This document shows positions 53,328 through 61,619 of a DNA stretch of 64,000 nt, in pieces. The translations under genes and the position numbers were made by a program. Every line of letters begins with the position of its first letter. The first letter of the stretch is position 1. The notes below the pieces were generated by a model. The model did not search any database. It saw only the letters and a list, made by a program, of their open reading frames with translations, and was not told where the DNA came from. The stretch comes from Janthinobacterium psychrotolerans (GTDB taxonomy: Bacteria; Pseudomonadota; Gammaproteobacteria; Burkholderiales; Burkholderiaceae_D): positions 62,001 through 126,000 of the forward strand of contig NZ_LOCQ01000048.1 of assembly GCF_001677885.1 (NCBI RefSeq), in the 5' to 3' direction.

Positions 53328-54372
53328 GGGTATGCTTCCTCGGGTTGAGTGACAGCGTGCGCACGGTGTCGCCGTGCCGGCAGCGCAGCAGATGCAATTC
53401 ATCGTCGTGCAAAGCCAGCTTGCCGCCTTGCGGCATGGCGTCGGTGACGATCATGCGGAAATCCTTCAGGTCGGTGTTCGACACCAGATACGGTTCGGCA
53501 TCGGCCGCCAGCGCGCAGGCTTCCAGGCCGCCTGGCGCATCGAGCACGGCCGGCAGGCTGTCACGCATGGCGCGCAGTTCGGACACGCGCGCCTGCAGCA
53601 CCGGGCCGGCGTCGAAAATGTCGACATAGCCTTCGAAGTGCAGGCCTTCCTGTTCCAGCAAACGGCGCGCGGGCGCCGTGCTCAGGTGGACCTTGCCGAT
53701 CACCTCCTGCGCCTCGTCGGGCAGGTAGGCCACGTACATGGGCTGACGCGGCATCAGCTCGGCGATGAAGGACTTTTTGCCAAGGCTGGTGAGGTCGTCG
53801 ACATGGTGAAAATCCATCTTGAAGAAGTGGCGGCCCAGGCCTTCGTAGAACGGCGAACTGCCGTCCTGGGCCTGGTAGCCGCGCATCTCGGCGATCAGTT
53901 TTTCGGTGAACAGGTGCGGGAACTGGGCGATGAACAGGAAACGGCTTTTCGACAGCAGCTTGCCGTTGGTGCCGCTGCGGTAATCGGGGTGCAAGAACAG
54001 CGAACACAGTTCGGTGCTGCCGGTCAGGTCGTTCGACAGGTACAGCGTTTCCATGCGCGTAAATACATCGAGCTCGCGGCTGGAATGGACCAGGGTGCCG
54101 ATGCGGTAATTGTAAAACGGCTCTTCCAGGCCGACCGCGCCCTTGATGGCGCACACGCCGGCCAGGCGGCCCGAGTCGGTATCCTCCATGACGAACATGT
54201 AGTCGCGCTTTTCGGGTGGGATGGTTTCGGCGAACGAGGCGCAGGCAATCGCCAGCCGGTCGCCCAGCATGGTCATGTCGGGTTTGAGGGTGGTCATGCC
54301 GGTGCCGACCTGGCTGGCCAGGCCGTACAGGGCGTCGAGATCGGAAGCGTTGATGGCGCGAACTACTAGCAT
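53320..54372 (-). CDS. aruG: Arginine N-succinyltransferase beta subunit (AruG/AstA)
   Basis: 350 residues, GNAT-related AstA family. VVRAINASDLDALYGLASQVG opens the protein; SLFLHPDYRSGTNGKLLSKSRF and MFVMEDTDSGRLAGVCAIKG form the acetyl-CoA-like site. With AruF it would form the two-subunit enzyme that succinylates arginine (and ornithine) from succinyl-CoA, as described for Pseudomonas. ATG at 54372 fits the family start; the frame is open 40 codons upstream. Overlaps aruD by 8 bases, 13 bases after aruF. Confidence 0.92.
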   Translation of the reverse strand: MLVVRAINASDLDALYGLASQVGTGMTTLKPDMTMLGDRLAIACASFAETIPPEKRDYMFVMEDTDSGRLAGVCAIKGAVGLEEPFYNYRIGTLVHSSRELDVFTRMETLYLSNDLTGSTELCSLFLHPDYRSGTNGKLLSKSRFLFIAQFPHLFTEKLIAEMRGYQAQDGSSPFYEGLGRHFFKMDFHHVDDLTSLGKKSFIAELMPRQPMYVAYLPDEAQEVIGKVHLSTAPARRLLEQEGLHFEGYVDIFDAGPVLQARVSELRAMRDSLPAVLDAPGGLEACALAADAEPYLVSNTDLKDFRMIVTDAMPQGGKLALHDDELHLLRCRHGDTVRTLSLNPRKHTHV

Positions 54373-54385
54373 GCGGTGGTCTCCC

Positions 54386-55417
54386 TTAGATGCGGACGCA
54401 AATGACGCTGTCGCCGGCGGACACCGCCAGCGTGTCGAGCAGCTCGGCGGGCAGGCCCACCGTGTCTTGCGCTTCAAGCGCATCGCAGACAAACGTCACG
54501 GCGCGGAAATTGCGCTCGGCGCCGGAGGCGATTGCATAATTGACTTTCAGGCCGGTGCGGCTGGGCGTCATGCCTGCCGTCACCTTGCGGGTCAGCGAAC
54601 CCGTAAACGAGCGCAGCGAATTCTTGTGCGCCTGCAGGATCGGTCCGCCGTCGAAAATATCGATGTAGTCATCGGCTTCGAAGCCCTCTTCCGTCAGCAG
54701 GTTGAAGGCCAGTTCGCCGCTCGGATGGATCTGGCCCATGGCCGCCTGCGCGTCGCCGGGCAGCAGCGGCACGTAGACCGGATAGTGCGGCATCAGTTCG
54801 ACGATCAGGGTGCGGTTGCGCGCGCCGCCGATGACTTTTTCGGCATCGAGAAAATCCATCTGGAAGAACTTGCGGCCCAGCGCATCCCAGAACGGCGACT
54901 GGCCGTCGCCATCGGTAATGCCGGCCAGCGGCACGAAAAAGCGGTCGCCGAAACGGTGCGGCGCCAGGACCGCGAACAGCAGCCGCGCGCGCGACAGCAG
55001 CGCCGCTTCCAGGCCCGCCTGCTCCATGTTGCGCACATAGAAACCGGACAATTGCGAGTACGCCGTCAGCTCCGAACACAAGGTCAGCGCATGCACGCTG
55101 TGGCTGATGTTCAGGTCGCGCGAGACCTGCTGGATGACGTCGTTGCGAAAGGAAAAATAGGTGCCATTCGAGCCGGCCGAGGCGAAGATGGCGGCCGTGC
55201 CGAGGATGCTTTTGTCCGCCAGCGATTCGAGCACGAACAGATACGATTCTTCGCTGGGGATGTCGACATGGGCGGCAAACGAGGCGATGGAGCGCTCGAC
55301 GGAAGCGGCGATTTTCTCGCGCGTCTTCGGCAGGGTATGGACACCCGGCATGGTGATCGCGGCCAGCGCTTCAAGGGCTGCGATATCCGCAATTTCTACC
55401 GGACGGACAACATACAT
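54386..55417 (-). CDS. aruF: Arginine/ornithine succinyltransferase alpha subunit (AruF)
   Basis: 343 residues, paralogue of AruG with the same fold (VRPVEIADIAALEALAAIT, LDAEKVIGGARNRTLIVELMPHYPVYVPLLP, YIDIFDGGPILQAHK). The alpha/beta pair is typical of Pseudomonas-type pathways, whereas E. coli has a single AstA. Start has GGAG a few bases upstream. Gap to aruC is 85 bases with a stem-loop. Confidence 0.92.
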   Translation of the reverse strand: MYVVRPVEIADIAALEALAAITMPGVHTLPKTREKIAASVERSIASFAAHVDIPSEESYLFVLESLADKSILGTAAIFASAGSNGTYFSFRNDVIQQVSRDLNISHSVHALTLCSELTAYSQLSGFYVRNMEQAGLEAALLSRARLLFAVLAPHRFGDRFFVPLAGITDGDGQSPFWDALGRKFFQMDFLDAEKVIGGARNRTLIVELMPHYPVYVPLLPGDAQAAMGQIHPSGELAFNLLTEEGFEADDYIDIFDGGPILQAHKNSLRSFTGSLTRKVTAGMTPSRTGLKVNYAIASGAERNFRAVTFVCDALEAQDTVGLPAELLDTLAVSAGDSVICVRI

Positions 55418-55448
55418 GGAGACTCCTTACTCACAGGGTAAAACCAGG

Positions 55449-55476
55449 CCGGCCCGCGGCAAAGGCGGCGGGCCGG
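55449..55476 (-). promoter_or_regulatory. Intercistronic stem-loop between aruC and aruF
   Basis: CCGGCCCGC and GCGGGCCGG form a 9-base stem with a short loop in the 85-base gap. No U-tract follows, so it is more likely an mRNA-processing or stabilising hairpin that sets aruC apart from aruFGDB than a terminator. Confidence 0.4.
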
Positions 55477-55502
55477 TGATGTGATGCGGGGGGTGTTACA
55501 CC

Positions 55503-56744
55503 TTATGCCTTGAGCAGGCCGTCGATGCCAACGCGCAGCAAACGGCCCGCTTCGGCAATCTGCGCGTCCGACACGATCAGCGCCGGCGCCAGGCGCACCA
55601 CGTCCATGCCGGCGATCAGGACCATCAGGCCCTGCGCTTCGGCCGCCTTCTGGATGTCTTTCGCGCGGCCTTTCCAGGCATCGCTGACGACCAGGCCCAG
55701 CAGCAAGCCGCTGCCGCGCACCGCCGAGAACACTTGCGGGTAGTCGTTGATCAGGCTTTCCAGCATGGCGATGGTGTTGACGCTGGCTTCTTTTACACGC
55801 GCCAGGAAGGCCGGCGTATTGATCGTTTCCAGCACTTTCAACGCGACCGTGGTGGCCAGCGGGTTGCCGCCGTAGGTGGTGCCGTGGCTGCCGACATTCA
55901 GGGTTTGCGCCAGTGTTTCGGTGGTCAGCATGGCGCCGATCGGATAGCCATTGCCCAGCGCCTTGGCGGCGGTCAGGATGTCCGGTGTCACGCCATAGCC
56001 CATGTAGGCGAACAGGGCGCCGGTACGGCCCATGCCGCACTGCACTTCGTCAAAGATCAGCAGGGCGCCGGTCTTGTCGCACAGCGCGCGCAGTTCTTTC
56101 AGGAATTCAGGGTTGCCCGGCACCACGCCGCCTTCGCCTTGCACCGGCTCGACGATCACCGCGCACACATCGTCGCCGATGGCGGCGCGCGCCGCTTCGA
56201 TATCGTTGTAGGCGATATGGTCGATCGATGGCGGCAGCGGTTCGAAGCCTTCCGTGTACTTCGACTGGCCGCCAACCGACACCGTAAACAGGGTGCGGCC
56301 ATGGAAGGAGCTGAAGCAGGAAATGATGCGCGACTTGTGTGCGCCGAATTTCGTGTGCGCGTATTTGCGCGCCAGTTTCAGCGCCGCTTCATTGGCTTCC
56401 GCACCCGAGTTGCAGAAAAACGCGCGGTCGGCAAAGGTCGCTTCGGTCAGCGCTTGCGCCAGGCGCAGCACCGGCTCGTTGGTGTAGCCATTGCCCAGGT
56501 GCCACAGGGTATTGATCTGTTTGGTCAAGACATCGACCAGCGCCGGATGGCAGTGGCCCAGGCTGTTGACGGCGATGCCGGAGGTGAAATCGAGGTAATG
56601 CTTGCCGGACTGGTCCCACAGGTCGAGGCCGGCGCCGCGCACGGGCACCATGGCGGCGGGAGCGTAGGTGGGAACGAGAACCTGATCATAGGTTTCGCGG
56701 GTGACTGGACGAGCCGTTACGGTCGAATCAAGCTTGGCATTCAT
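55503..56744 (-). CDS. aruC: Succinylornithine aminotransferase (AruC/AstC)
   Basis: 413 residues, class III PLP aminotransferase. Lys in [18 protein letters not shown] binds [19 protein letters not shown] is the preceding Asp motif. It converts N-succinylornithine to the semialdehyde and may double as acetylornithine aminotransferase (ArgD). ATG at 56744 follows GGGGA; in-frame TTG/ATG codons at 56759 and 56756 have no ribosome site. First structural gene, behind the ArgR-type operator. Confidence 0.9.
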   Translation of the reverse strand: MNAKLDSTVTARPVTRETYDQVLVPTYAPAAMVPVRGAGLDLWDQSGKHYLDFTSGIAVNSLGHCHPALVDVLTKQINTLWHLGNGYTNEPVLRLAQALTEATFADRAFFCNSGAEANEAALKLARKYAHTKFGAHKSRIISCFSSFHGRTLFTVSVGGQSKYTEGFEPLPPSIDHIAYNDIEAARAAIGDDVCAVIVEPVQGEGGVVPGNPEFLKELRALCDKTGALLIFDEVQCGMGRTGALFAYMGYGVTPDILTAAKALGNGYPIGAMLTTETLAQTLNVGSHGTTYGGNPLATTVALKVLETINTPAFLARVKEASVNTIAMLESLINDYPQVFSAVRGSGLLLGLVVSDAWKGRAKDIQKAAEAQGLMVLIAGMDVVRLAPALIVSDAQIAEAGRLLRVGIDGLLKA

Positions 56745-56803
56745 GGCATTCCCCATCAATATGTTAGGTACTCCCGCAGCTACGACAGCTGCGCGTGTAC
56801 TGC

Positions 56804-56868
56804 ATTATAAAAAGCGGGATGCTAAAACTCTTTTGAATCTGCGACAAGGTTTTTCACAATTCATCACA
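56804..56868 (-). promoter_or_regulatory. ArgR-type operator and promoter of the aru operon
   Basis: On the minus strand two direct-repeat half-sites are seen: TGTGAT-N8-AA (first six bases at 56863-56868) and TGTCGC-N8-AA (56841-56846), 22 bases apart. This matches the TGTCGC-N8-AA half-site described for the AraC-type ArgR of Pseudomonas aeruginosa. A perfect TATAAT lies downstream (56804-56809) with no good -35, as expected for an activated promoter. A GCAGCT/AGCTGC hairpin (56776-56792) sits in the short leader. Confidence 0.65.
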
Positions 56869-56885
56869 GGAAAGCCTTGCTGCGT

Positions 56886-57830
56886 CTAGCTTGGCGGCAT
56901 CAATTTGCGCTGGCGCTCTTCGCGCGGCGTATTGCCGAACAGGGTGCCAAACGCCGTGGAAAAGTGCGAACCCGACGAAAAACCGCACATCAGCCCCACT
57001 TGCACGATGGAGTAATGTGTATCGAGCAATAGTTGCCGCGAGCGCTGCAGCCGCAGCTCCAGGTAGTAGCGCGACGGCAGGCTGCCCAGGTATTGCTTGA
57101 ACAGCCGTTCGAGCTGGCGCCGCGACAGGCCGACCAGGCTGGCGATGTCGTCGGTCGACAGCGGCTCCTCGATATTGGCCTCCATCAGGGTCACCGCTTC
57201 CGACAACTTCGGCTGCAGCACGCCGAAACGCGCCTGCAGGGCGACGCGCTGGCGCTCTTCCTTGCCGCGCACCTTGTCCACACACAGCGCTTCCTTGACC
57301 AGGGCCTGGGCGTCGGCGCCGAAAATGGTGTCGATCAGGGTCAGCGAGAAATCGATGCTGGCCGCGCCGCCGCAACAAGTGAGATGGGGGCCGTCGATAT
57401 CGAACAGGTGCGGCGTCAGGATGGCGCGCTCGGCCTTGGCTTCCGCATCGGCATACAGGGCCCATGGCAGGGCGATGCGCACGCCATCCATCACGCCCGC
57501 GTCGGCCAGCCACAGTACGGCCGCGCCGACGCCACCCCAGAATGGCGCAGAACGGCAGCGCTCGATCACGGCACGGCACAGCTCGCCTGACAGCGGCGCC
57601 TGGGTTTCATCGGCCACCAGCAGCGCCACATGCCAGTGGCCGCCCTCCGCGGCCACCTGCTGCGGCGTGCGGATGTCGAGCTGGAACGCTTGCGGACCGA
57701 GCGCGCGCGCGCACAGGCGCAGCGGCTGCACCAGGCCGGCCCAGGTGATCGACTCGGCGTCGCCGGCGTTAATCAGCAGCAGGCGCAGCGGTTTATCGAG
57801 GCCGATACGGGAGAGAGTGGCAAAGGACAT
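56886..57830 (-). CDS. argR: AraC/GlxA-type arginine regulator (ArgR, Pseudomonas type)
   Basis: 314 residues. N-terminal GATase1-like domain of the GlxA kind and a C-terminal double HTH (LSTDDIASLVGLSRRQLERLFKQYLG, then GLMCGFSSGSHFSTAFGTLFGNTP). In Pseudomonas the AraC-type ArgR activates aru genes and gdhB in response to arginine; here it is encoded directly upstream of aruC on the same strand. Not related to the E. coli-type hexameric ArgR. No other ArgR is visible in the window. Confidence 0.85.
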   Translation of the reverse strand: MSFATLSRIGLDKPLRLLLINAGDAESITWAGLVQPLRLCARALGPQAFQLDIRTPQQVAAEGGHWHVALLVADETQAPLSGELCRAVIERCRSAPFWGGVGAAVLWLADAGVMDGVRIALPWALYADAEAKAERAILTPHLFDIDGPHLTCCGGAASIDFSLTLIDTIFGADAQALVKEALCVDKVRGKEERQRVALQARFGVLQPKLSEAVTLMEANIEEPLSTDDIASLVGLSRRQLERLFKQYLGSLPSRYYLELRLQRSRQLLLDTHYSIVQVGLMCGFSSGSHFSTAFGTLFGNTPREERQRKLMPPS

Positions 57831-57945
57831 CGGCAGGCGCAGTCGGCTCTAAGCTGGAGTGCGCACATGATACCGGAGTTTGGGGGCGCGGAGTCCGCCA
57901 TGGCGCCACGCGTTTGGCGCACCGGAAAAAAGCGGGCCACAAGGA

Positions 57946-57951
57946 TATAAT
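57946..57951 (+). promoter_or_regulatory. TATAAT box just before the MarR gene
   Basis: Perfect TATAAT ending 8 bases before the ATG. If it is the -10 hexamer the transcript would begin at or next to the ATG, that is, without a leader. No convincing -35 at the right distance. Confidence 0.4.
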
Positions 57952-57959
57952 CACGGCCT

Positions 57960-58394
57960 ATGGGTGAACGATATTTAAAAAGTATCCGGCTGCTGGCTGA
58001 GTGCATGCAAGGCTTCGAACGGTTTTCGAGCGACTTTGTGCGCCAGTACGGCCTGACGCATGCGCAGTTCGACATTATCGCCACGCTGGGCAATACCTGC
58101 GGCATGCCTTACAAGGAACTGGGCCAGAAAACCCTGATCACCAAGGGCACGCTGACGGGGGTGATCGAACGGCTGGAGCAAAAGGGACTGGTCCGGCGCG
58201 AACGCTGCCCACACGACAAGCGCTCCTACTCGGTGCGCCTGAGCGTTGAAGGCGAGCAAGTGTTTCATGACGTGTTTCCCAAGCTTACCAGGCAAGGGCA
58301 ACAGTTATTTGAAGGCTATACCGAAGACGATTTCGTCCGGCTGGAAAACAGCCTGGCGGGACTGAAACAGGCCATTGCAAACGGCCACAGCTGA
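57960..58394 (+). CDS. MarR-family transcriptional regulator
   Basis: 144 residues, winged HTH: YKELGQKTLITKGTLTGVIERLEQKGLVRRE is the recognition region and CPHDKRSYSVRLSVEGE the wing. Divergent from argR with 129 bases between, so it may regulate its own gene and the small gene downstream. Target and ligand unknown. No ribosome site of normal spacing before the ATG. Confidence 0.87.
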   Translation: MGERYLKSIRLLAECMQGFERFSSDFVRQYGLTHAQFDIIATLGNTCGMPYKELGQKTLITKGTLTGVIERLEQKGLVRRERCPHDKRSYSVRLSVEGEQVFHDVFPKLTRQGQQLFEGYTEDDFVRLENSLAGLKQAIANGHS

Positions 58395-58437
58395 AAACTC
58401 ATCAAGCAAGCATCCAAAAATATCAAAGGAAATCAAG

Positions 58438-58722
58438 TTGAAAACCTCCCTGCTCGACGGCAAAAAACCTGCCCATTTCGATAAACACATCATCGGCAAT
58501 CTGCTGCTCAACGCCAGCACGCCGGAACTGGTGCGCCAGGAAAAACTGATCATCGGCATCCGCAACGAAGACGGCGAAATCTACCGCCTGATCGGCGCCA
58601 CCAAGCACAACAGCTTCATGAACGCGGTCGAGGAACTGTTCGACCTGGGTCTGACGGATGAACTGGAAGACAGCGATGAACTGGTCGAAGGCTGTGACGC
58701 GATTTTCAGCGAAGTGTTGTAA
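58438..58722 (+). CDS. Small unknown protein downstream of MarR
   Basis: 94 residues from a TTG start with AAAGGA seven bases upstream. Sequence is polar (KTSLLDGKKPAHFDKHII, then GIRNEDGEIYRLIGATKHN) with a strongly acidic C-terminus (DELEDSDELVEGCDAIFSEVL). No family recognised. Third-position G+C is high and codon use normal, which supports coding. 43 bases after the marR stop, so probably same transcript. A longer TTG-started frame from 58375 overlaps marR and has no ribosome site. Confidence 0.6.
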   Translation: MKTSLLDGKKPAHFDKHIIGNLLLNASTPELVRQEKLIIGIRNEDGEIYRLIGATKHNSFMNAVEELFDLGLTDELEDSDELVEGCDAIFSEVL

Positions 58723-58733
58723 GTTTTATACAT

Positions 58734-58883
58734 CGTAGGTCGGATTAGCGCGCAAGCGCGTAATCCGACACCACCACGGTCGCAGCCAACAATGCTGTCG
58801 GGTCACAGCCAACAATGCTGTCGGGTCACCGCCAACAATGTTGTCGGATTACGCGCGGCTTCGCCGCGCTAATCCGACCTACG
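58734..58883. repeat. Composite palindromic repeat, copy 2, with three 23-base tandem units
   Basis: Ends are inverted copies CGTAGGTCGGATTAGCG and its complement ending CCGACCTACG. Left hairpin 58734-58770, right hairpin about 58838-58883 (GCGCGGCTTCGCCGCGC core). Between them three tandem 23-base units (58779-58801, 58802-58824, 58825-58847) each containing GCCAACAATG and TGTCGG. Copy 1 at 30926-31037 has only one such unit. Confidence 0.9.
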
Positions 58884-58935
58884 CCTGTTTACAAAAAAAT
58901 CAATTTGAAAAAGTTCCGCAGAGAAATATTGCGAG

Positions 58936-58941
58936 TATAAT
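58936..58941 (+). promoter_or_regulatory. TATAAT box just before the HDOD gene
   Basis: Perfect TATAAT ending 7 bases before the ATG at 58949, with no Shine-Dalgarno sequence in between. As for marR, this geometry fits a leaderless transcript; a chance match in an A+T-rich stretch is the alternative. Confidence 0.4.
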
Positions 58942-58948
58942 TTTTTCG

Positions 58949-59797
58949 ATGAACAGACTCGACGCCTTTAAAAGTATCGCCGCACTTGCTGGCCGTGGCG
59001 AGCTGACCTTCCCCGCCAACGTGAACGCTTCGCTCAAGCTGCAGCAGGCGCTGGCCGATCCCGATTGCCATATCGAAGCGGCTGCCAAGCTGGTGCAGGC
59101 CGACCCGCTGCTGGCCGCGCGCACGGTGGCGATTGCCAATTCGGTCGCCTTCAACCGCTCCGGCATTGAAATTACCAGCGTGCGCAACGCGGTGCAGCGC
59201 CTCGGCGTGCGCACCTTGCAATCGGTGGTGGCCGCGCTGATCGTGCGCCAGCTGGGCAGCACCATTACCGATCCGGTACTGCAGGCCAAGGCCGCCCAGC
59301 TGTGGGAGCACACGGCCCATGTGGCGGCGCTGTCGCAGGTGATCGCGCGCCGCGTGACCAAGGTCGACGCCGATACGGCGCTATTTGCCGGCATCATGCA
59401 TGAAGTGGGCGGCTTTTACCTGCTCTCGCGCGCGGCCGAATTCCCCGGCTTGCTCGATGGCGAACCGCAGGAATGGATCGAATATGGCGAGCAGGCCATC
59501 GGCCAGGGCGTGCTGGCCAAGCTGAAGGTGCCGGAAGCGGTGATGAACGCCATCGGCTCGCTGTGGGAAGGCCTGCGCGCGATTCCCCCCGAATCGCTGG
59601 GCGACACCCTGCTGCTGGCCAACGACCTGGCGCCGGTGGCCTCGCCGCTCAACGAAAGTCCGGCCGCGATTGCCGTGCGCAACGCGCGCGCTGCGCGCGG
59701 CATCGACTGCCTGATCGGCGACGACGCGACCTTGTCGAGCATCCTGGCCGACGCCGACGAGGAAGTGCAGTCGCTGCTGCACGTGCTGGTTCACTAA
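58949..59797 (+). CDS. HDOD-domain signalling protein
   Basis: 282 residues. HDOD domain (HD-related, no metal ligands kept in full): NASLKLQQALADPDCHIEAAAKLVQADPLLAARTVAIANS, then AVQRLGVRTLQSVVAALIVRQ and LFAGIMHEVGGFYLLSRA. Such proteins act in signalling, motility or phosphate/c-di-GMP control; target unknown. ATG at 58949 begins the domain; a frame open upstream passes through the repeat and is ignored. Not adjacent to any obvious partner. Confidence 0.87.
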   Translation: MNRLDAFKSIAALAGRGELTFPANVNASLKLQQALADPDCHIEAAAKLVQADPLLAARTVAIANSVAFNRSGIEITSVRNAVQRLGVRTLQSVVAALIVRQLGSTITDPVLQAKAAQLWEHTAHVAALSQVIARRVTKVDADTALFAGIMHEVGGFYLLSRAAEFPGLLDGEPQEWIEYGEQAIGQGVLAKLKVPEAVMNAIGSLWEGLRAIPPESLGDTLLLANDLAPVASPLNESPAAIAVRNARAARGIDCLIGDDATLSSILADADEEVQSLLHVLVH

Positions 59798-59997
59798 TCT
59801 TTCTTGACCGGCGCCACGGGCGCCAGCAGCGGTTTGGCGTTCTCGACGATCAGCACATGCTTGTCAATCGCCGGCGTGCGTTGCCGCTGCTGCACCATCA
59901 TTGTGGCAACAGCCTTGGTACTGAGCAGCGGCTTGGGATGGCGTGGGAAGAACACGGTGTTCCTTGTCGTGATTGAATCTTGCCTAGATGCAGGCAC
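59794..59997 (-). CDS. Short unknown protein or gene remnant after the HipA/HTH pair
   Basis: 67 residues from a GTG start. The second half (MMVQQRQRTPAIDKHVLIVENAKPL... in part) uses G+C-rich third positions like genuine genes of this chromosome, and its stop overlaps the HDOD stop by 4 bases. No family recognised and no ribosome site seen. May be a small gene, a tail of a decayed one, or a chance frame. Confidence 0.35.
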   Translation of the reverse strand: MPASRQDSITTRNTVFFPRHPKPLLSTKAVATMMVQQRQRTPAIDKHVLIVENAKPLLAPVAPVKKD

Positions 59998-60008
59998 TTA
60001 TCAACTTT

Positions 60009-60329
60009 TCAAGTGCCGGCTATCGTTCCCCGTGGCGGCACGCGCGGCCGCGGCCTGGCCACCGCCCCTGGCGCCATGCCCATGGGACGCAACAGTTTTT
60101 CCGCCGTCACCAGGGTCGGGCTGGACACTTCGCGTTCAATATCCTGCAAGGTGCGTGGCGATACCGCGCACAGTTTGGCGTATTCGGCGATGGTCAGGCG
60201 CAAGGCGTTACGGATGGTGCGAATGACCGCCGGAATCGGCATGGCGGGATCGGCCGCCAGTTCGGCCGCCAGGGCCCGGCGCACTTGCACCTGCTCGGCC
60301 GCCGTCAGCGGATTGAAGCGCTTGTCCAT
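60009..60329 (-). CDS. HTH protein, putative antitoxin partner of HipA (HipB-like)
   Basis: 106 residues. XRE-type HTH: LRLTIAEYAKLCAVSPRTLQDIEREVSSPTLVTAEKLLRPMG. A short Pro/Arg-rich tail follows. ATG follows the HipA TAG with no gap (TAGATG), so the two are translationally coupled. Encoded downstream of the toxin, opposite to E. coli hipBA. The HTH would repress the operator overlapping the hipA start and neutralise HipA. Confidence 0.8.
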   Translation of the reverse strand: MDKRFNPLTAAEQVQVRRALAAELAADPAMPIPAVIRTIRNALRLTIAEYAKLCAVSPRTLQDIEREVSSPTLVTAEKLLRPMGMAPGAVARPRPRVPPRGTIAGT

Positions 60330-61619
60330 CTACAGGTTCTCCAACTGCGCACGGACATTGTCCAGCGCTTTATTCATCGGTGCCAGAAAGCGCTCCTCGA
60401 TGCCCAGCGCGCGGGCATCGTCGAACAGCGTCGACAACGGCAGGGCCATGGCGGCAACAGCCGCCGTCACGGCATGCAGGTTCACCTGCGCCGCCGCGCA
60501 GGCCTGCTCGATCACGCTGCGCCATACGGGTGAGCCACCATCATCGCCCTGCCAGCGCATGCGCCGCGCAATCCCGTCCGGATGGAGCCACATCGGCGCA
60601 AAATCGAACAGTGGGGTAAGTGCCATGGTGCCGTCGTGCCGCCGCTGGATGGCGGTGTTGCGGGCATGATTGTCTTTATTGCCCAGCACGATGTTCGCCA
60701 CATCGCGTTTGATATATTCGATGATGTCACGCGTGGGATCAGTAGCCACTTCACCGAGTTTCCCGCACACATCGTTATGGGAAGGGACTCTTCCAAATCC
60801 GCCGATGCCGCACAGTGACGCGATGCTTTCCTGGCCTTGACGCACGACACCGTCTTGTGTGACGGCACGGTCGAAGCGTGGAATGAACAAGGCGCGCTCG
60901 TGCAGCATCAGATCGGCATGGACATCGAGTCCCAGCCCTTTTGCCAATTGCATGTAGGGCGCTTCCAGGCGGAGAATATTGGCCAATGCCTCATCTTTGC
61001 CACGGCCAAATTTGACGATGTAATGCGCTTTCGCCTCTTCATCAGGCAGCGTATGGTCAAGATAAAACAGGCCGTCGTGCGCTTGCGTGAGCAGTATTTT
61101 GGGCCACTCGCCCTGCACACCGGACGAACCGGCCAGGAACAAGCCATGCTGCGCAAGATACTCATTGAAATCATCCGCCCGGGCAGCGACCTCCTCAGTC
61201 GAGAAACCTCGCATCCTGTTGCCGCTACGTTCCATGATCCATGCATGTGCTTCCTTGATGCGCAGGTTACCAATCGGGTTGCCGGCGCCGGCGCATAGTA
61301 GCGCCCAGTCGGCGGCCGGCCCCGCAGCGCCGTCTCTTTTCAGCTGTTTCAGCAGTTCGATGCGGCCATAGCCTTGCGGTAGCAAATCGGCCAGGAATGC
61401 CGGCCAACGGTCTTCTGCATAGCTTTCCAGATCGACTGGCACATTGACAGACAGGGCCGCGGCATCATTACTTTTCCAATAACGAATTGCATAGTCAGGA
61501 AGATAGACAAGATAGGTAGCGGCAGCGACGCCCAGATCGACCTCGCCCGTCAGGTCCAGCACGGCGGCATCCTGCCAGATAGCATCGGCGAAGACCTGTA
61601 GTGTGCAAGTAGTATCCAT
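60330..61619 (-). CDS. hipA: HipA-family serine/threonine kinase toxin
   Basis: 429 residues. HipA N-terminal part (LLPQGYGRIELLKQL), glycine-rich loop with Ser165/166 (AGSSGVQGEWPKILL), catalytic loop NKDNHARN (Asp316, Asn321) and metal Asp339 in PLFDFAPM. In E. coli HipA such a kinase phosphorylates glutamyl-tRNA synthetase. All key residues are intact, so it should be active. ATG at 61619 is used, with a GTG two codons earlier as alternative; no Shine-Dalgarno is seen, which suggests low or leaderless translation. Confidence 0.85.
   Translation of the reverse strand: MDTTCTLQVFADAIWQDAAVLDLTGEVDLGVAAATYLVYLPDYAIRYWKSNDAAALSVNVPVDLESYAEDRWPAFLADLLPQGYGRIELLKQLKRDGAAGPAADWALLCAGAGNPIGNLRIKEAHAWIMERSGNRMRGFSTEEVAARADDFNEYLAQHGLFLAGSSGVQGEWPKILLTQAHDGLFYLDHTLPDEEAKAHYIVKFGRGKDEALANILRLEAPYMQLAKGLGLDVHADLMLHERALFIPRFDRAVTQDGVVRQGQESIASLCGIGGFGRVPSHNDVCGKLGEVATDPTRDIIEYIKRDVANIVLGNKDNHARNTAIQRRHDGTMALTPLFDFAPMWLHPDGIARRMRWQGDDGGSPVWRSVIEQACAAAQVNLHAVTAAVAAMALPLSTLFDDARALGIEERFLAPMNKALDNVRAQLENL

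Noticed and set aside
47210-53348. Two overlapping open frames of more than 1000 codons on the plus strand across gdhB, aruB and aruD
   Set aside because: They are antisense to strongly conserved enzymes with complete motifs, lack ribosome sites and read as biased His/Gln/Arg-rich shadow sequence.
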